64,000 bases of DNA from Streptomyces sp. CB02980 (GCF_014451325.2 NZ_JACSCH020000004.1:216392-280391); one strand, 5' to 3'; positions 52,387 through 61,691 are shown, counted from the stretch's first letter. The notes: generated by a model from the sequence alone, not told the origin. A program made the numbers and translations.

Positions 52387-52425
52387 CGAGGATCCCTCGC
52401 GGGATCGGAGGCGGACCGGACCGGA

Positions 52426-52448
52426 CTGTCGGTCCTCCGCGTTAGCCT
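52426..52448 (+). promoter_or_regulatory. RecA-NDp/PafBC-type DNA-damage promoter of adnB
   Basis: CTGTCGGTC (52426-52434), N8, TAGCCT (52443-52448) fits TTGTCRGTG-N8-TAGnnT with mismatches only at the outer two positions of the first element. The GTG start at 52456 follows the -10 box by 7 nt, so adnB would be leaderless from this promoter. Confidence 0.6.
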
Positions 52449-52455
52449 CTTTGAG

Positions 52456-55400
52456 GTGACCGCACGAATCACCGACCCCGAGCAGCTCAAGGAGCTCCTC
52501 GGCATCCCCTTCACCCCGGAGCAGACGGCCTGCATCACCGCGCCGCTCGCCCCGCAGGTCGTCGTGGCCGGAGCCGGCTCCGGCAAGACGACGGTGATGG
52601 CCGCCCGGGTGGTCTGGCTGGTCGGCACGGGCCAGGTCGCCCCCGAGCAGGTCCTCGGTCTCACCTTCACCAACAAGGCCGCCGGTGAGCTCGCCGAACG
52701 CGTCCGCACCGCTCTCGTCCGCGCCGGAGTGACGGACCCCGACGTCATCGACCCGGACGATCCCTCGGGCGAGCCCCGCATCTCCACGTACCACGCGTTC
52801 GCCGGTCAGCTCCTCACCGACCACGGCCTCCGCATCGGGCTCGAACCCACCTCCCGGCTCCTCGCCGACGCCACCCGCTACCAGCTCGCCGCCCGCGTCC
52901 TGCGCGAGGCCCCCGGCCCGTACCCGGCGCTCACCCGCTCCTTCACGACCCTGATCACCGACCTGCTCGCCCTCGACGCCGAGATGGCCGAGCACCTCGT
53001 GCCGCCGGAAAGACTTCTCTCGTACGACTCCGCGCTGCTCACCGCCCTCGCCGAGGCCAAGCTCAGCAACGCCGAGCTGCGCAAGATCCCCGAGGCCGCC
53101 ACCGCCCGCCGCGAACTCCTCGACCTCGTCGTCCGCTACCGGGCCGCCAAGCGCTCCCGCGACCTGCTCGACTTCGGCGACCAGATCGCCCGCTCCGCCG
53201 AACTGGCCACCACCCGGCCCGAGGTCGGCGAGATCCTCCGCGACGAGTTCCGGGTCGTCCTCCTCGACGAGTACCAGGACACCTCCGTCGCCCAGCGCCT
53301 GCTGCTCTCCGGCCTCTTCGGCCAGGGCACCGGGCAGCGGGCGACCGGCCACGCGGTGACCGCCGTCGGCGACCCCTGCCAGGCCATCTACGGCTGGCGC
53401 GGCGCCTCCGTCGCCAACCTCGACGACTTCCCCGAGCACTTCCCGTACGCGGACGGCAGCCCCGCCGACCGCTACTCGCTCTCCGAGAACCGGCGCAGCG
53501 GCGGCCGCCTCCTCGACCTCGCCAACGGACTCGCCGCGCCCCTGCGCGCCATGCACGCGGGCGTGGAGGCGCTGCGCCCCGCGCCCGGCGCCGAGGCCGA
53601 CGGAAGCGTCCGCATCGCCCTCCTCCCCACCCACGCCGAGGAGATCGACTGGCTCGCCGACTCCCTCGCCCACCTCGTCCGCACCGGCCGGGAGCCCGGC
53701 GAGATCGCCGTCCTGTGCCGCACGGCCACCGACTTCCCCGCCATCCACGCGGCCCTCGTCGCCCGTGACGTACCCGTCGAGGTCGTCGGCCTCTCCGGTC
53801 TCCTCCACCTGCCCGAGATCGCCGACCTGGTCGCCGTCTGCGAGGTCCTCCAGGACCCGGGGGCCAACGCCGCCCTGGTCCGCCTCCTCACCGGCCCCCG
53901 CTGGCGCATCGGCCCCCGCGACCTCGCCCTCCTCGGCAGGCGGGCCCGTCACCTCGTCCACCGCGGCGGCGACGAACCCGACCCCGAGCAGCGGCTCGCC
54001 GCCGCCGTCGAGGGCGTCGACCCGGCCGAGGTCGTCTCCCTCGCCGACGCGCTCGACACCTTCCTCGACTCCGGCGGTGCGGCCGACGACGGCCTCCCCT
54101 TCTCCGCCGACGCCCGGGTCCGCTTCGCGCGCCTCGCCGCCGAGCTGCGCGCCCTGCGCGGCTCGCTCGCCGACCCGCTCATGGACGTCCTGCACCGGGT
54201 GCTCTCCGCGACCGGCCTCGAAGTCGAACTCTCCGCCTCCCCGCACGCGCTCGCCGCCCGCCGCCGCGAGACGCTCGGCCACTTCCTCGACATCGCCGCC
54301 GGCTTCGCCTCCCTGGACGGCGAGGCGAGCCTCCTCGCGTTCCTCGGCTACCTGCGCACGGCCGTCCAGTTCGAGAAGGGCCTCGACAACGCCCTGCCCG
54401 GCGGCGAGAACACCGTCAAGGTCCTCACCGCCCACAAGTCCAAGGGCCTGGAGTGGGACGTCGTCGCCGTCCCCGGCCTGGTCACCGGCCAGTTCCCCAG
54501 CGCCCGGGCCCGCGAGTCGTGGACCTCGCAGCCGCAGGTCCTCCCGCACGCCCTGCGCGGCGACGCGGCCACGCTGCCGGCCGTCGACACCTGGAACGCG
54601 AAGGCCCTCACGGCCTTCAAGAACGAGATGCGGGACCACCAGCACACCGAGGAACTCCGCCTCGGCTACGTCACCTTCACCCGCCCCCGCACCCTCCTCC
54701 TCGGCTCGGCCCACTGGTGGGGACCGTCCCAGAAGAAGCCCCGAGGCCCGTCGGACTTCCTCCAGACCCTGTACGCCCACTGCGAGACGGGCCACGGGGA
54801 GATCGAGGCATGGGCGGAAGAACCGGAGAAGGACGCGAAGAACCCGACGCTGACGGAGGCGAAGGACGACGAGACGTGGCCGCTCCCGCTGGACGGGGAG
54901 TCGTTCAGGCGCCGCCGGGAAGCGGCCGAGCTCGTCCGCACCCGGTTGTGGGCACTCGTTCCGCGGGGCGGAACGGGCGGGCACGACCCCACCGGCGCGG
55001 CGCCCGACCTCCCGGACCCGCACCCGGAGGACCTCTGGCCGGAAGAGGCGGAACCCGTCTGGGACGAGGACGAAGAGGCCCTCCCCGAAGACACCCACGC
55101 GGACGCGGTCCCCGCACCCCGGGAGCCCGAGGCACTGCCCTCGGAGCCGGAGCCGGAGCGGTACAGCGAGCTCACCCCCGAGGACGCGCGGGCCATCGCC
55201 TCCTGGGACCGCGACCTCACCGCACTCACCACCGAACTCCGCCGTGCCCGCGCCACCACCCGTGACGTCGTCCTCCCCGCGTACCTCTCCGCCTCCCAGG
55301 TCCTCCGCCTCGCCGCCGACCCCGACGGCTTCGCCCAGGAGCTGGCCCGGCCCATGCCGAAGGCCCCGCAGCCGGCGGCCCGCCGGGGCACCCGGTTCCA

Positions 55401-55923
55401 CGCCTGGGTGGAGTCCCGGTTCGAGGAGCTGCCGCTGCCGTTCCTCGGTCCGGAGGACCTGCCCGGCGGGGAGGACTTCGCGGGGGAGCCGGAGATCCTC
55501 GACGAGCGGGACCTCGACGAGCTGAAGGAGGCCTTCGCCCGTACCGAGTACGCCCACCGCACCCCGTACCGCGTCGAGGTCCCCGTGCACCTCTCGCTCG
55601 GCGGCCGGGTCGTCCGCGGCCGGATCGACGCCGTCTACCGGGACCCGGACTCCGGCGCGTACGAGATCGTCGACTGGAAGACGAGCCGGCTGCGCACCGC
55701 GGACCCACTCCAGCTCGCGATCTACCGGCTCGCCTGGGCCGAGCAGCACGGTCTCGCGCCCGAGGACGTGGCCGCCGCCTTCGTCTACGTACGGACGGGC
55801 GAGGTCGCCCGCCCCACCCGCCTGCCCGGCCGGGCCGAGCTGGAGGCCCTCCTCCTCGGAGAGCCGGCACCCGACGCCGGTCAGGCCCTCCTGCCGGGCG
55901 GGGCACCCCCGGGCGCCGGATAG
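52456..55923 (+). CDS. adnB: AdnB-type helicase-nuclease subunit
   Basis: A 1155-residue partner of AdnA. The motor has GAGSGKTT (39-46), TFTNKAAGELAERV, LDEYQDTSVAQ, GDPCQAIYGWRGAS, TAHKSKGLEWDVV and VTFTRPRTLLL. The RecB-like nuclease ends the protein with YEIVDWKTSRLR (Asp1073, Lys1075). Unlike AdnA it has no Cys cluster. An acidic, disordered segment (about 850-910) separates motor and nuclease. It starts at GTG 52456, directly behind a damage-type promoter. The dipeptidase gene follows after 10 nt. Confidence 0.9.
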   Translation: MTARITDPEQLKELLGIPFTPEQTACITAPLAPQVVVAGAGSGKTTVMAARVVWLVGTGQVAPEQVLGLTFTNKAAGELAERVRTALVRAGVTDPDVIDPDDPSGEPRISTYHAFAGQLLTDHGLRIGLEPTSRLLADATRYQLAARVLREAPGPYPALTRSFTTLITDLLALDAEMAEHLVPPERLLSYDSALLTALAEAKLSNAELRKIPEAATARRELLDLVVRYRAAKRSRDLLDFGDQIARSAELATTRPEVGEILRDEFRVVLLDEYQDTSVAQRLLLSGLFGQGTGQRATGHAVTAVGDPCQAIYGWRGASVANLDDFPEHFPYADGSPADRYSLSENRRSGGRLLDLANGLAAPLRAMHAGVEALRPAPGAEADGSVRIALLPTHAEEIDWLADSLAHLVRTGREPGEIAVLCRTATDFPAIHAALVARDVPVEVVGLSGLLHLPEIADLVAVCEVLQDPGANAALVRLLTGPRWRIGPRDLALLGRRARHLVHRGGDEPDPEQRLAAAVEGVDPAEVVSLADALDTFLDSGGAADDGLPFSADARVRFARLAAELRALRGSLADPLMDVLHRVLSATGLEVELSASPHALAARRRETLGHFLDIAAGFASLDGEASLLAFLGYLRTAVQFEKGLDNALPGGENTVKVLTAHKSKGLEWDVVAVPGLVTGQFPSARARESWTSQPQVLPHALRGDAATLPAVDTWNAKALTAFKNEMRDHQHTEELRLGYVTFTRPRTLLLGSAHWWGPSQKKPRGPSDFLQTLYAHCETGHGEIEAWAEEPEKDAKNPTLTEAKDDETWPLPLDGESFRRRREAAELVRTRLWALVPRGGTGGHDPTGAAPDLPDPHPEDLWPEEAEPVWDEDEEALPEDTHADAVPAPREPEALPSEPEPERYSELTPEDARAIASWDRDLTALTTELRRARATTRDVVLPAYLSASQVLRLAADPDGFAQELARPMPKAPQPAARRGTRFHAWVESRFEELPLPFLGPEDLPGGEDFAGEPEILDERDLDELKEAFARTEYAHRTPYRVEVPVHLSLGGRVVRGRIDAVYRDPDSGAYEIVDWKTSRLRTADPLQLAIYRLAWAEQHGLAPEDVAAAFVYVRTGEVARPTRLPGRAELEALLLGEPAPDAGQALLPGGAPPGAG

Positions 55924-55933
55924 GCTCGGGGAC

Positions 55934-57352
55934 ATGAGCGAGACCCCGGACAGCGCCGTCCACGCCGTACGTACGTACATCGAGCAGCACCGTGCCGCCT
56001 TCCTCGGCGACCTCGCGGAGTGGCTGCGCATCCCCTCCGTGTCGGCGCAGCCGGACCGCGCCGGGGACGTACGACGCAGTGCCGAGTGGCTCGCCGCCAA
56101 GCTCACCGAGACGGGTTTCACCACGGTCGAGGTCTGGGAGACCGACGGCGCTCCCGCCGTCTTCGCCGAGTGGCCCTCCGACGACCCGGCCGCGCCGACG
56201 GTCCTCGTCTACGGCCACCACGACGTGCAGCCCGCCGCCCGCGAGGACGGCTGGCACACGGACCCGTTCGAACCGACCGTGGTCGACGGACGGATGTACG
56301 CGCGCGGGGCGGCCGACGACAAGGGGCAGGTGTTCTTCCACACCCTCGGCGTCCGCGCGCACCTCGCCGTCACCGGCCGCAGCGCGCCCGCGGTCAACCT
56401 CAAGCTGATCGTCGAGGGCGAGGAGGAGTCCGGGTCCCCGCACTTCCGGACCCTCGTCGAGACGCACGCCGAGCGCCTCGCCGCCGACGCCGTGATCGTC
56501 TCCGACACCGGCATGTGGTCCGAGACCACTCCCACCGTGTGCACCGGCATGCGCGGGGTCGCCGACTGCGAGATCGAGCTGTACGGCCCCGACCAGGACA
56601 TCCACTCCGGCTCCTTCGGCGGCGCCGTGCCGAACCCGGCCACCGTCGCCGGCCGGATCGTCGCCGCCCTCCACGACGCCGACGAGCACGTGGCGATCCC
56701 CGGCTTCTACGAGGGAGTGACCGAGCTCGGCGACGCCGAGCGCGCCCTCGTCGCCGAGCTGCCCTTCGACGAGGCCGCCTGGCTGCGTACGGCGAAGTCG
56801 CACGGCACCCTCGGCGAGGCCGGCTTCTCCACCCTGGAGCGGGTCTGGGCCCGCCCCACCGCCGAGGTCAACGGCATCGGCGGCGGCTACCAGGGCCCCG
56901 GCGGCAAGACGATCGTCCCCGCCTCCGCCCAGCTCAAGCTGTCGTTCCGGCTGGTCGCCGGCCAGGAACCGGCCAAGATCGAGCTCGCGGTGCGGGACTG
57001 GCTCGCCGGTCTCGTCCCCGCCGGCATCCGGTACGAGATCGTCTTCGGCGCCCCGACCCGCCCCTGCCTCACCCCGCTCGACCACCCCGCCCTCAAGGCG
57101 GTCGCCGGGGCCATGAGCCGGGCCTTCGACGGCGCCAAGGTCCGCTACACCCGCGAGGGCGGCTCGGGGCCTGCCGCCGACCTCCAGGACGTCCTGGAGG
57201 CACCCGTCCTGTTCCTCGGCATCTCCGTCCCGTCCGACGGCTGGCACGCCCCCAACGAGAAGATCGAGCTCGATCTCCTCATGAAGGGCGTCGAGACGAC
57301 CGCGCACCTGTGGGGCGACCTGCCCGCCGCCCTCCTCGTCGCCGCGCGCTGA
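55934..57352 (+). CDS. M20 family dipeptidase
   Basis: A 472-residue metallopeptidase. VLVYGHHDVQPAAREDGW has the first zinc His and catalytic Asp, YARGAADDKGQ the bridging Asp, VEGEEESGSPHF the catalytic Glu pair, and VSDTGM a further ligand. The lid domain with DIHSGSFGGAVPNPA supplies the dimer His. This is the CNDP/carnosinase-like dipeptidase group. It begins 10 nt after adnB; the stop TAG of adnB forms part of a TAGGCT -10 box 7 nt before the ATG, which suggests an extra leaderless transcript. Confidence 0.88.
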   Translation: MSETPDSAVHAVRTYIEQHRAAFLGDLAEWLRIPSVSAQPDRAGDVRRSAEWLAAKLTETGFTTVEVWETDGAPAVFAEWPSDDPAAPTVLVYGHHDVQPAAREDGWHTDPFEPTVVDGRMYARGAADDKGQVFFHTLGVRAHLAVTGRSAPAVNLKLIVEGEEESGSPHFRTLVETHAERLAADAVIVSDTGMWSETTPTVCTGMRGVADCEIELYGPDQDIHSGSFGGAVPNPATVAGRIVAALHDADEHVAIPGFYEGVTELGDAERALVAELPFDEAAWLRTAKSHGTLGEAGFSTLERVWARPTAEVNGIGGGYQGPGGKTIVPASAQLKLSFRLVAGQEPAKIELAVRDWLAGLVPAGIRYEIVFGAPTRPCLTPLDHPALKAVAGAMSRAFDGAKVRYTREGGSGPAADLQDVLEAPVLFLGISVPSDGWHAPNEKIELDLLMKGVETTAHLWGDLPAALLVAAR

Positions 57353-57387
57353 ACCCACACACCGATCCGGGGGAGTTGGAAGCACCT

Positions 57388-58335
57388 GTGAGCACCTTGA
57401 AGAACGCGTCAGCGGATCGCCCGATCTCGCTCACCGCTCCGAGCGGCATCGACCGCGCCGCGCACCACCGCCTCGACGAGGCGTGGCTGGCGGCGGCCTG
57501 GAGCCACCCCACCACGCGGGTCTTCGTGGTCTCCGGGGGCCAGGTGCTGATCGACGACACGGCGGACGGCACGACCGAACTCGTCATGACCCCGGCCTTC
57601 GAGGCCCCGGTCACCGAGACCCACCGCTACTTCCTGGGCACGGACGCCGAGGGCGTCTCCTACTTCGCGCTCCAGAAGGACTCCCTGCCCGGCCGCATGG
57701 ACCAGTCCGCGCGGCCCGCCGGGCTCAGGGAGGCCGGGCTGCTGCTGTCGGACCGGGACGCGGCCCTCATGGTGCACGCGGTGGCCCTGGAGAACTGGCA
57801 GCGCCTCCACCGCTTCTGCTCGCGCTGCGGCGAGCGCACGGTCATCGCCGCCGCCGGACACATCCGCCGCTGCCAGGCGTGCGGCGCCGAGCACTACCCG
57901 CGGACCGACCCCGCGGTGATCATGCTGGTCACGGACGAGGAGGACCGGGCGCTGCTCGGCCGCCAGGTCCACTGGCCCGAGGGCCGCTTCTCGACCCTCG
58001 CCGGTTTCGTCGAGCCCGGCGAGTCCATCGAGGCGTCGGTGGTCCGCGAGGTCTTCGAGGAGGCCGGTGTCACGGTCGGCGAGGTCGAGTACATCGCCAG
58101 CCAGCCCTGGCCGTTCCCGTCCAGCCTGATGCTGGGCTTCTTCGCCCGCGCGACCTCCTCGGAGATCACCGTGGACGGCGAGGAGATACACGAGGCCCGC
58201 TGGTTCTCCCGCGAGGACCTGGCCGCCGCCTTCGAGTCGGGCGAGGTGATCCCGCCGTACGGCATCTCGATCGCCTCCCGGCTGATCGAGCGCTGGTACG
58301 GCAAGCCGCTGCCGAAGCCCGGCGACGTGATCTGA
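57388..58335 (+). CDS. nudC: NAD(+) diphosphatase / RNA decapping Nudix enzyme NudC
   Basis: A 315-residue Nudix protein with the NudC zinc finger CSRCGERTV ... CQACGAEHYPRTDP, where YPRxDP is diagnostic. It is followed by the Nudix box GFVEPGESIEASVVREVFEE with AGV, and by SQPWPFPSSLMLGFFA, the SQPWPFPxS signature that selects NAD(H). It cleaves NAD(H) and removes NAD caps from RNA. The GTG at 57388 is chosen; the open frame upstream overlaps the dipeptidase and is not plausible. In M. tuberculosis nudC also lies beside mycoredoxin and uvrD2. Confidence 0.92.
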   Translation: MSTLKNASADRPISLTAPSGIDRAAHHRLDEAWLAAAWSHPTTRVFVVSGGQVLIDDTADGTTELVMTPAFEAPVTETHRYFLGTDAEGVSYFALQKDSLPGRMDQSARPAGLREAGLLLSDRDAALMVHAVALENWQRLHRFCSRCGERTVIAAAGHIRRCQACGAEHYPRTDPAVIMLVTDEEDRALLGRQVHWPEGRFSTLAGFVEPGESIEASVVREVFEEAGVTVGEVEYIASQPWPFPSSLMLGFFARATSSEITVDGEEIHEARWFSREDLAAAFESGEVIPPYGISIASRLIERWYGKPLPKPGDVI

Positions 58336-58360
58336 GACGTACGACACGTTCCGCCCATGC

Positions 58361-58404
58361 ACGAGGAACCCCCGGCCGGTCCGTACCGGTCGGGGGTTCC
58401 TCGT
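58361..58404. terminator. Bidirectional terminator between nudC and mycoredoxin
   Basis: Twenty-bp stem (58361-58380 with 58385-58404, one wobble) with loop CCGT between convergent genes. Confidence 0.9.
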
Positions 58405-58423
58405 GTGCTGCGGGCCGGGTGGC

Positions 58424-58666
58424 TCAGACGGTGAGCGCCTGCTTCACCTGGGCGAGGCTCGGGTTCGTCAGGGTCGAGCCGTCCGGGAAGAGGACGGTCG
58501 GAACGGTCTGATTTCCGCCGTTCGCCTTCTCGACGAAGGCCGCCGAGTCGGGGTCCTGCTCGATGTTGATCTCCGTGTACGCGATGCCCTCGCGGTCCAT
58601 CTGGCTCTTCAGCCGACGGCAGTAGCCGCACCACGTGGTGCTGTACATCGTCACAGTGCCCTGCAT
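58424..58666 (-). CDS. mrx1: Mycoredoxin (glutaredoxin-like, mycothiol-dependent)
   Basis: An 80-residue thioredoxin-fold protein with the active site WCGYC (residues 12-16) after TVTMYSTT, the cis-Pro segment QTVPTVLFPDGS, and FVEKANGGN. Length and motif match mycoredoxin-1, which reduces mycothiol-mixed disulfides in actinobacteria. The ATG is at 58664-58666 with GAGGAGCG upstream. A sigma-R-type promoter precedes it, consistent with thiol-stress induction. It is divergent from uvrD2. Confidence 0.92.
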   Translation of the reverse strand: MQGTVTMYSTTWCGYCRRLKSQMDREGIAYTEINIEQDPDSAAFVEKANGGNQTVPTVLFPDGSTLTNPSLAQVKQALTV

Positions 58667-58710
58667 GGCGAGGCGCTCCTCTTGGTTCGCTGACGGGTGC
58701 CGAGAGGAAG

Positions 58711-58737
58711 AACGTACGCCCCGTCCCGGCCATTCCC
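58711..58737 (-). promoter_or_regulatory. Sigma-R-type promoter of the mycoredoxin gene
   Basis: Read on the minus strand: GGGAAT (58737-58732), N18, GTT (58713-58711), an exact match to the thiol-oxidative-stress sigma-R consensus, about 45 nt before the start codon. Confidence 0.75.
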
Positions 58738-58813
58738 GGAATTCGTATGACCGCGGACGCCGCCTGTGGACAAGCCTCCGCGGCAAGCTCGGCGGACCTG
58801 GCAGCATTGGGGG

Positions 58814-60991
58814 GTGACAGCAGCAACGCACTCCACTCTCTTCCCACAGGTCCCGGAGACGGCCGACGCGGTGCTCGACGGGCTCGACCCGGAGCAGCGC
58901 GAGGTCGCCCTGGCCCTGACCGGCCCGGTGTGCGTGCTGGCGGGTGCCGGCACGGGCAAGACGCGGGCGATCACCCACCGCATCGCGTACGGGGTGCGGT
59001 CGGGCAGACTCCAGCCCTCCAGTGTGCTGGCCGTCACGTTCACCAACCGCGCCGCGGGCGAGATGCGTGGCCGGCTCCGGCAGCTCGGCGCGGGCGGAGT
59101 CCAGGCGCGCACGTTCCACTCCGCGGCCCTCCGTCAGCTCCAGTTCTTCTGGCCGAAAGCAGTCGGTGGCGATCTGCCCCGGCTCCTGGAGCGGAAGATC
59201 CAGCTGGTCGCCGACGCCGCGGCCCGCTGCCGGGTCCGGCTCGACCGGAACGAGCTGCGGGACGTCACCGGCGAGATCGAGTGGGCCAAGGTCACCCAGA
59301 CCGTCCCCGCCGACTACCCGGCCATCGTCGCCAAGGCCCACCGGGACGCCCCTCGCGATCCGGCGGAAATCAGCCAGATCTATGCGATGTACGAGCAGCT
59401 GAAGCGCGACCGCTCGGTGATCGACTTCGAGGACGTGCTGCTGCTCACCGTCGGCATCCTCCAGGACCGGCACGACATCGCCGACCAGATCCGGAGCCAG
59501 TACCAGCACTTCGTGGTGGACGAGTACCAGGACGTCTCCCCGCTCCAGCAGCGGCTGCTCGACCTGTGGCTCGGCGACCGCGACAACCTCTGCGTCGTCG
59601 GCGACGCGAGCCAGACCATCTACTCCTTCACCGGGGCCACGCCCGACCACCTGCTGAACTTCCGCACCCGCCACCCCGGGGCCACGGTGGTCAAGCTGGT
59701 CCGCGACTACCGCTCGACCCCCCAGGTCGTCCACCTCGCCAACGGACTGCTCAGCCAGGCCCGCGGCCGGGCCGCCGAGCACCGCCTGGAGCTGATCTCC
59801 CAGCGCGACCCCGGCCCCGATCCCGTCTACACGGAGTACGCGGACGAGCCGACCGAGGCCGAGGGCACCGCGCGCCGCATCCGGGACCTCGTCGCCGCCG
59901 GCGTCCCGGCCGGCGAAATCGCCGTCCTCTACCGGATCAACGCCCAGTCCGAGGTGTACGAGCAGGCCCTCGCCGACGCCGGAGTGCCCTACCAGCTGCG
60001 CGGCGCCGAGCGCTTCTTCGAGCGCCAGGAGGTACGGGAGGCGGGCATCGCCCTGCGCGGCGCGGCCCGTGCGGGGGGCAACGACTCCCTCCTCGACGAC
60101 GCCGAGGACCTGCCCGCGCAGGTCAGGGCCGTCCTCTCGACCAAGGGCTGGACCTCGCAGCCGCCCTCGGGCTCCGGGGCCGTCCGGGACCGCTGGGAGT
60201 CCCTCGCCGCCCTCGTCCGGCTCGCCGAGGACTTCGCCCGCGCCCGGTCCGGGGCCACCCTCTCCGACCTGGTCGCCGAACTCGACGAGCGGGCCGCCGC
60301 GCAGCACGCGCCGACCGTGCAGGGCGTCACCCTCGCCTCGCTGCACTCCGCCAAGGGCCTCGAATGGGACGCCGTCTTCCTGGTCGGCCTCACCGAGGGC
60401 ATGATGCCCATCACCTACGCCAAGACCGACGAGCAGATCGAGGAGGAGCGGCGCCTGCTGTACGTCGGCGTCACCCGCGCCCGGCTCCACCTCACGCTGT
60501 CCTGGGCGCTCTCCCGTTCCCCGGGCGGCCGGGCCTCCCGGCGCCCCAGCCGCTTCCTCAAGGGCCTGCGGCCCGGCTCCGGCTCCCTCGGCACGATCGC
60601 CTCGGGCGGGGCCGGCTCCTTCGAGCGGGGCGCCGCGGCCGGCCGCCGCAAGCCGCGCGGCCCCGTTCTCTGCCGGGTCTGCGGGGCGACCCTCACCGAG
60701 GCGGGCGCCATGAAGCTCATGCGCTGCGAGGACTGCCCCTCGGACATGGACGAGGCGCTGTACGAGCGGCTCCGCGACTGGCGTGCCGATCAGGCCAGGG
60801 AGCTCGGCCAGCCGGCGTATTGCGTGTTCACCGACAAGACGCTGATGGCCATCGCCGAGCGGGTCCCCGCCACCGGCGGGGAGCTCTCCTCGATCTCCGG
60901 CGTCGGCGCCCGCAAGCTCGACCGCTTCGGCGCCGAGGTCCTGGCCATCTGCGCAGGTGGGGACGGAGGGACGGGCCTCGACGACAGCTGA
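58814..60991 (+). CDS. uvrD2: ATP-dependent DNA helicase UvrD2
   Basis: A 725-residue SF1A helicase: GAGTGKTRAITHRIAYG, TFTNRAAGEMR, VDEYQDVSPLQ, GDASQTIYSFTGA, LHSAKGLEWDAVF, VGVTRARLHLTLSW. The C-terminus has a CRVCGATLT ... CEDCP zinc pair and an HRDC domain (GQPAYCVFTDKTLMAIAERV), the architecture of mycobacterial UvrD2. The start is taken as GTG at 58814, 6 nt after a CAGCAT -10-like box (leaderless). An ATG at 58766 is in frame but would be upstream of that box. It is divergent from mycoredoxin and precedes the wblC leader by about 170 nt. Confidence 0.9.
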   Translation: MTAATHSTLFPQVPETADAVLDGLDPEQREVALALTGPVCVLAGAGTGKTRAITHRIAYGVRSGRLQPSSVLAVTFTNRAAGEMRGRLRQLGAGGVQARTFHSAALRQLQFFWPKAVGGDLPRLLERKIQLVADAAARCRVRLDRNELRDVTGEIEWAKVTQTVPADYPAIVAKAHRDAPRDPAEISQIYAMYEQLKRDRSVIDFEDVLLLTVGILQDRHDIADQIRSQYQHFVVDEYQDVSPLQQRLLDLWLGDRDNLCVVGDASQTIYSFTGATPDHLLNFRTRHPGATVVKLVRDYRSTPQVVHLANGLLSQARGRAAEHRLELISQRDPGPDPVYTEYADEPTEAEGTARRIRDLVAAGVPAGEIAVLYRINAQSEVYEQALADAGVPYQLRGAERFFERQEVREAGIALRGAARAGGNDSLLDDAEDLPAQVRAVLSTKGWTSQPPSGSGAVRDRWESLAALVRLAEDFARARSGATLSDLVAELDERAAAQHAPTVQGVTLASLHSAKGLEWDAVFLVGLTEGMMPITYAKTDEQIEEERRLLYVGVTRARLHLTLSWALSRSPGGRASRRPSRFLKGLRPGSGSLGTIASGGAGSFERGAAAGRRKPRGPVLCRVCGATLTEAGAMKLMRCEDCPSDMDEALYERLRDWRADQARELGQPAYCVFTDKTLMAIAERVPATGGELSSISGVGARKLDRFGAEVLAICAGGDGGTGLDDS

Positions 60992-61003
60992 GCAAAACTC
61001 GTG

Positions 61004-61044
61004 GGAAAAATAGTTTGCGCACGCCCCGTCAAGCCCCATAGGTT
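61004..61044 (+). promoter_or_regulatory. wblC promoter with AT-rich autoregulation motif
   Basis: An AT-rich stretch (GAAAAATA, about 61005-61012) sits three bases before TTGCGC (-35, 61015-61020). After 18 nt comes TAGGTT (-10, 61039-61044). WhiB7/WblC acts with the vegetative sigma factor on promoters that have an AT-rich element just upstream of -35, so this fits positive autoregulation. It lies 24 nt after uvrD2, and the wblC start is nearly 650 nt further on. Confidence 0.65.
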
Positions 61045-61164
61045 CTTAACCACGGGAACAGCGGCTTCTAAGAAGCCCTGTCTCTGTGCTGTACTTGTCC
61101 AAATAAACATGAGGGTCCGGCTCGCACCCGAGCCCTCCGAGACGCCGAGAGGAGGCGATTCCAC

Positions 61165-61518
61165 GTGATCAGCAACGTCATTCAGACCAGCACCGCCAGC
61201 TTCATCAGCCGTGCCGGCTTCGTCAGCACCGTCAAAATGACCGATCGCTCCGTCGTCTCCGCCTGCTCGCTCGGCCTCTCCGCCTCGGCGTTCATTGGCA
61301 CCGGTCTGCCCGTCTCCGGCTTTGCCGGTGCCGGTCTGCTGCCTGCCGTGGAGCTTCGCAATGAGCGACCGACCAAGGCACTGGAAGCAGGAGCAGCAGG
61401 CAAGGCCAAGGCCTATGACTTTGCGGCGACCGGTGCCGGCACCCAGCAGCAGACGACGACGCACCACCACAAGATGTGGGCCTTCCGTGGGCTCGAACCC
61501 TGGAGTGATCCAGTCTGA
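61165..61518 (+). CDS. Leader ORF of wblC (117 residues)
   Basis: Starts at GTG 61165 behind a strong GAGAGGAGG site and ends 24 nt before the wblC leader terminator. It is Ser/Ala/Gly-rich with no known domain; the C-terminus (TTTHHHKMWAFRGLEPWSDP) looks specific. The wblC/whiB7 5' leader is known to contain a translated upstream ORF whose translation decides between termination and readthrough, and this ORF is placed to be it. It could also have a protein function. A hairpin (61513-61520 with 61524-61531) covers its stop codon. Confidence 0.6.
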   Translation: MISNVIQTSTASFISRAGFVSTVKMTDRSVVSACSLGLSASAFIGTGLPVSGFAGAGLLPAVELRNERPTKALEAGAAGKAKAYDFAATGAGTQQQTTTHHHKMWAFRGLEPWSDPV

Positions 61519-61542
61519 TCCATGATCAGACCGGCGCCTTCA

Positions 61543-61579
61543 GGGCCGCGGAACCCCACCCGGGATCCGCGGCCCTTTT
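61543..61579 (+). terminator. Intrinsic terminator in the wblC leader (attenuator)
   Basis: Perfect 10-bp stem GGGCCGCGGA (61543-61552) with TCCGCGGCCC (61566-61575), 13-nt loop, then TTTT-G-TTT. It lies between promoter and wblC, so it must be bypassed for expression. A smaller stem just upstream overlaps the leader ORF stop. Confidence 0.85.
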
Positions 61580-61691
61580 GTTTGTCTCCGAACGGGGACG
61601 ACGACACGAGGACGCCTCGGGACAGACGCACCCCGGTACCAGCCGAAACCCCGGTCAACAGGCCGGAACGACCAGACGAGGAAAGACCACC

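Noticed and set aside
61109..61168. Nineteen-codon ORF overlapping the start of the wblC leader ORF.
   Set aside because: No ribosome-binding site; kept only as a note under the wblC finding.
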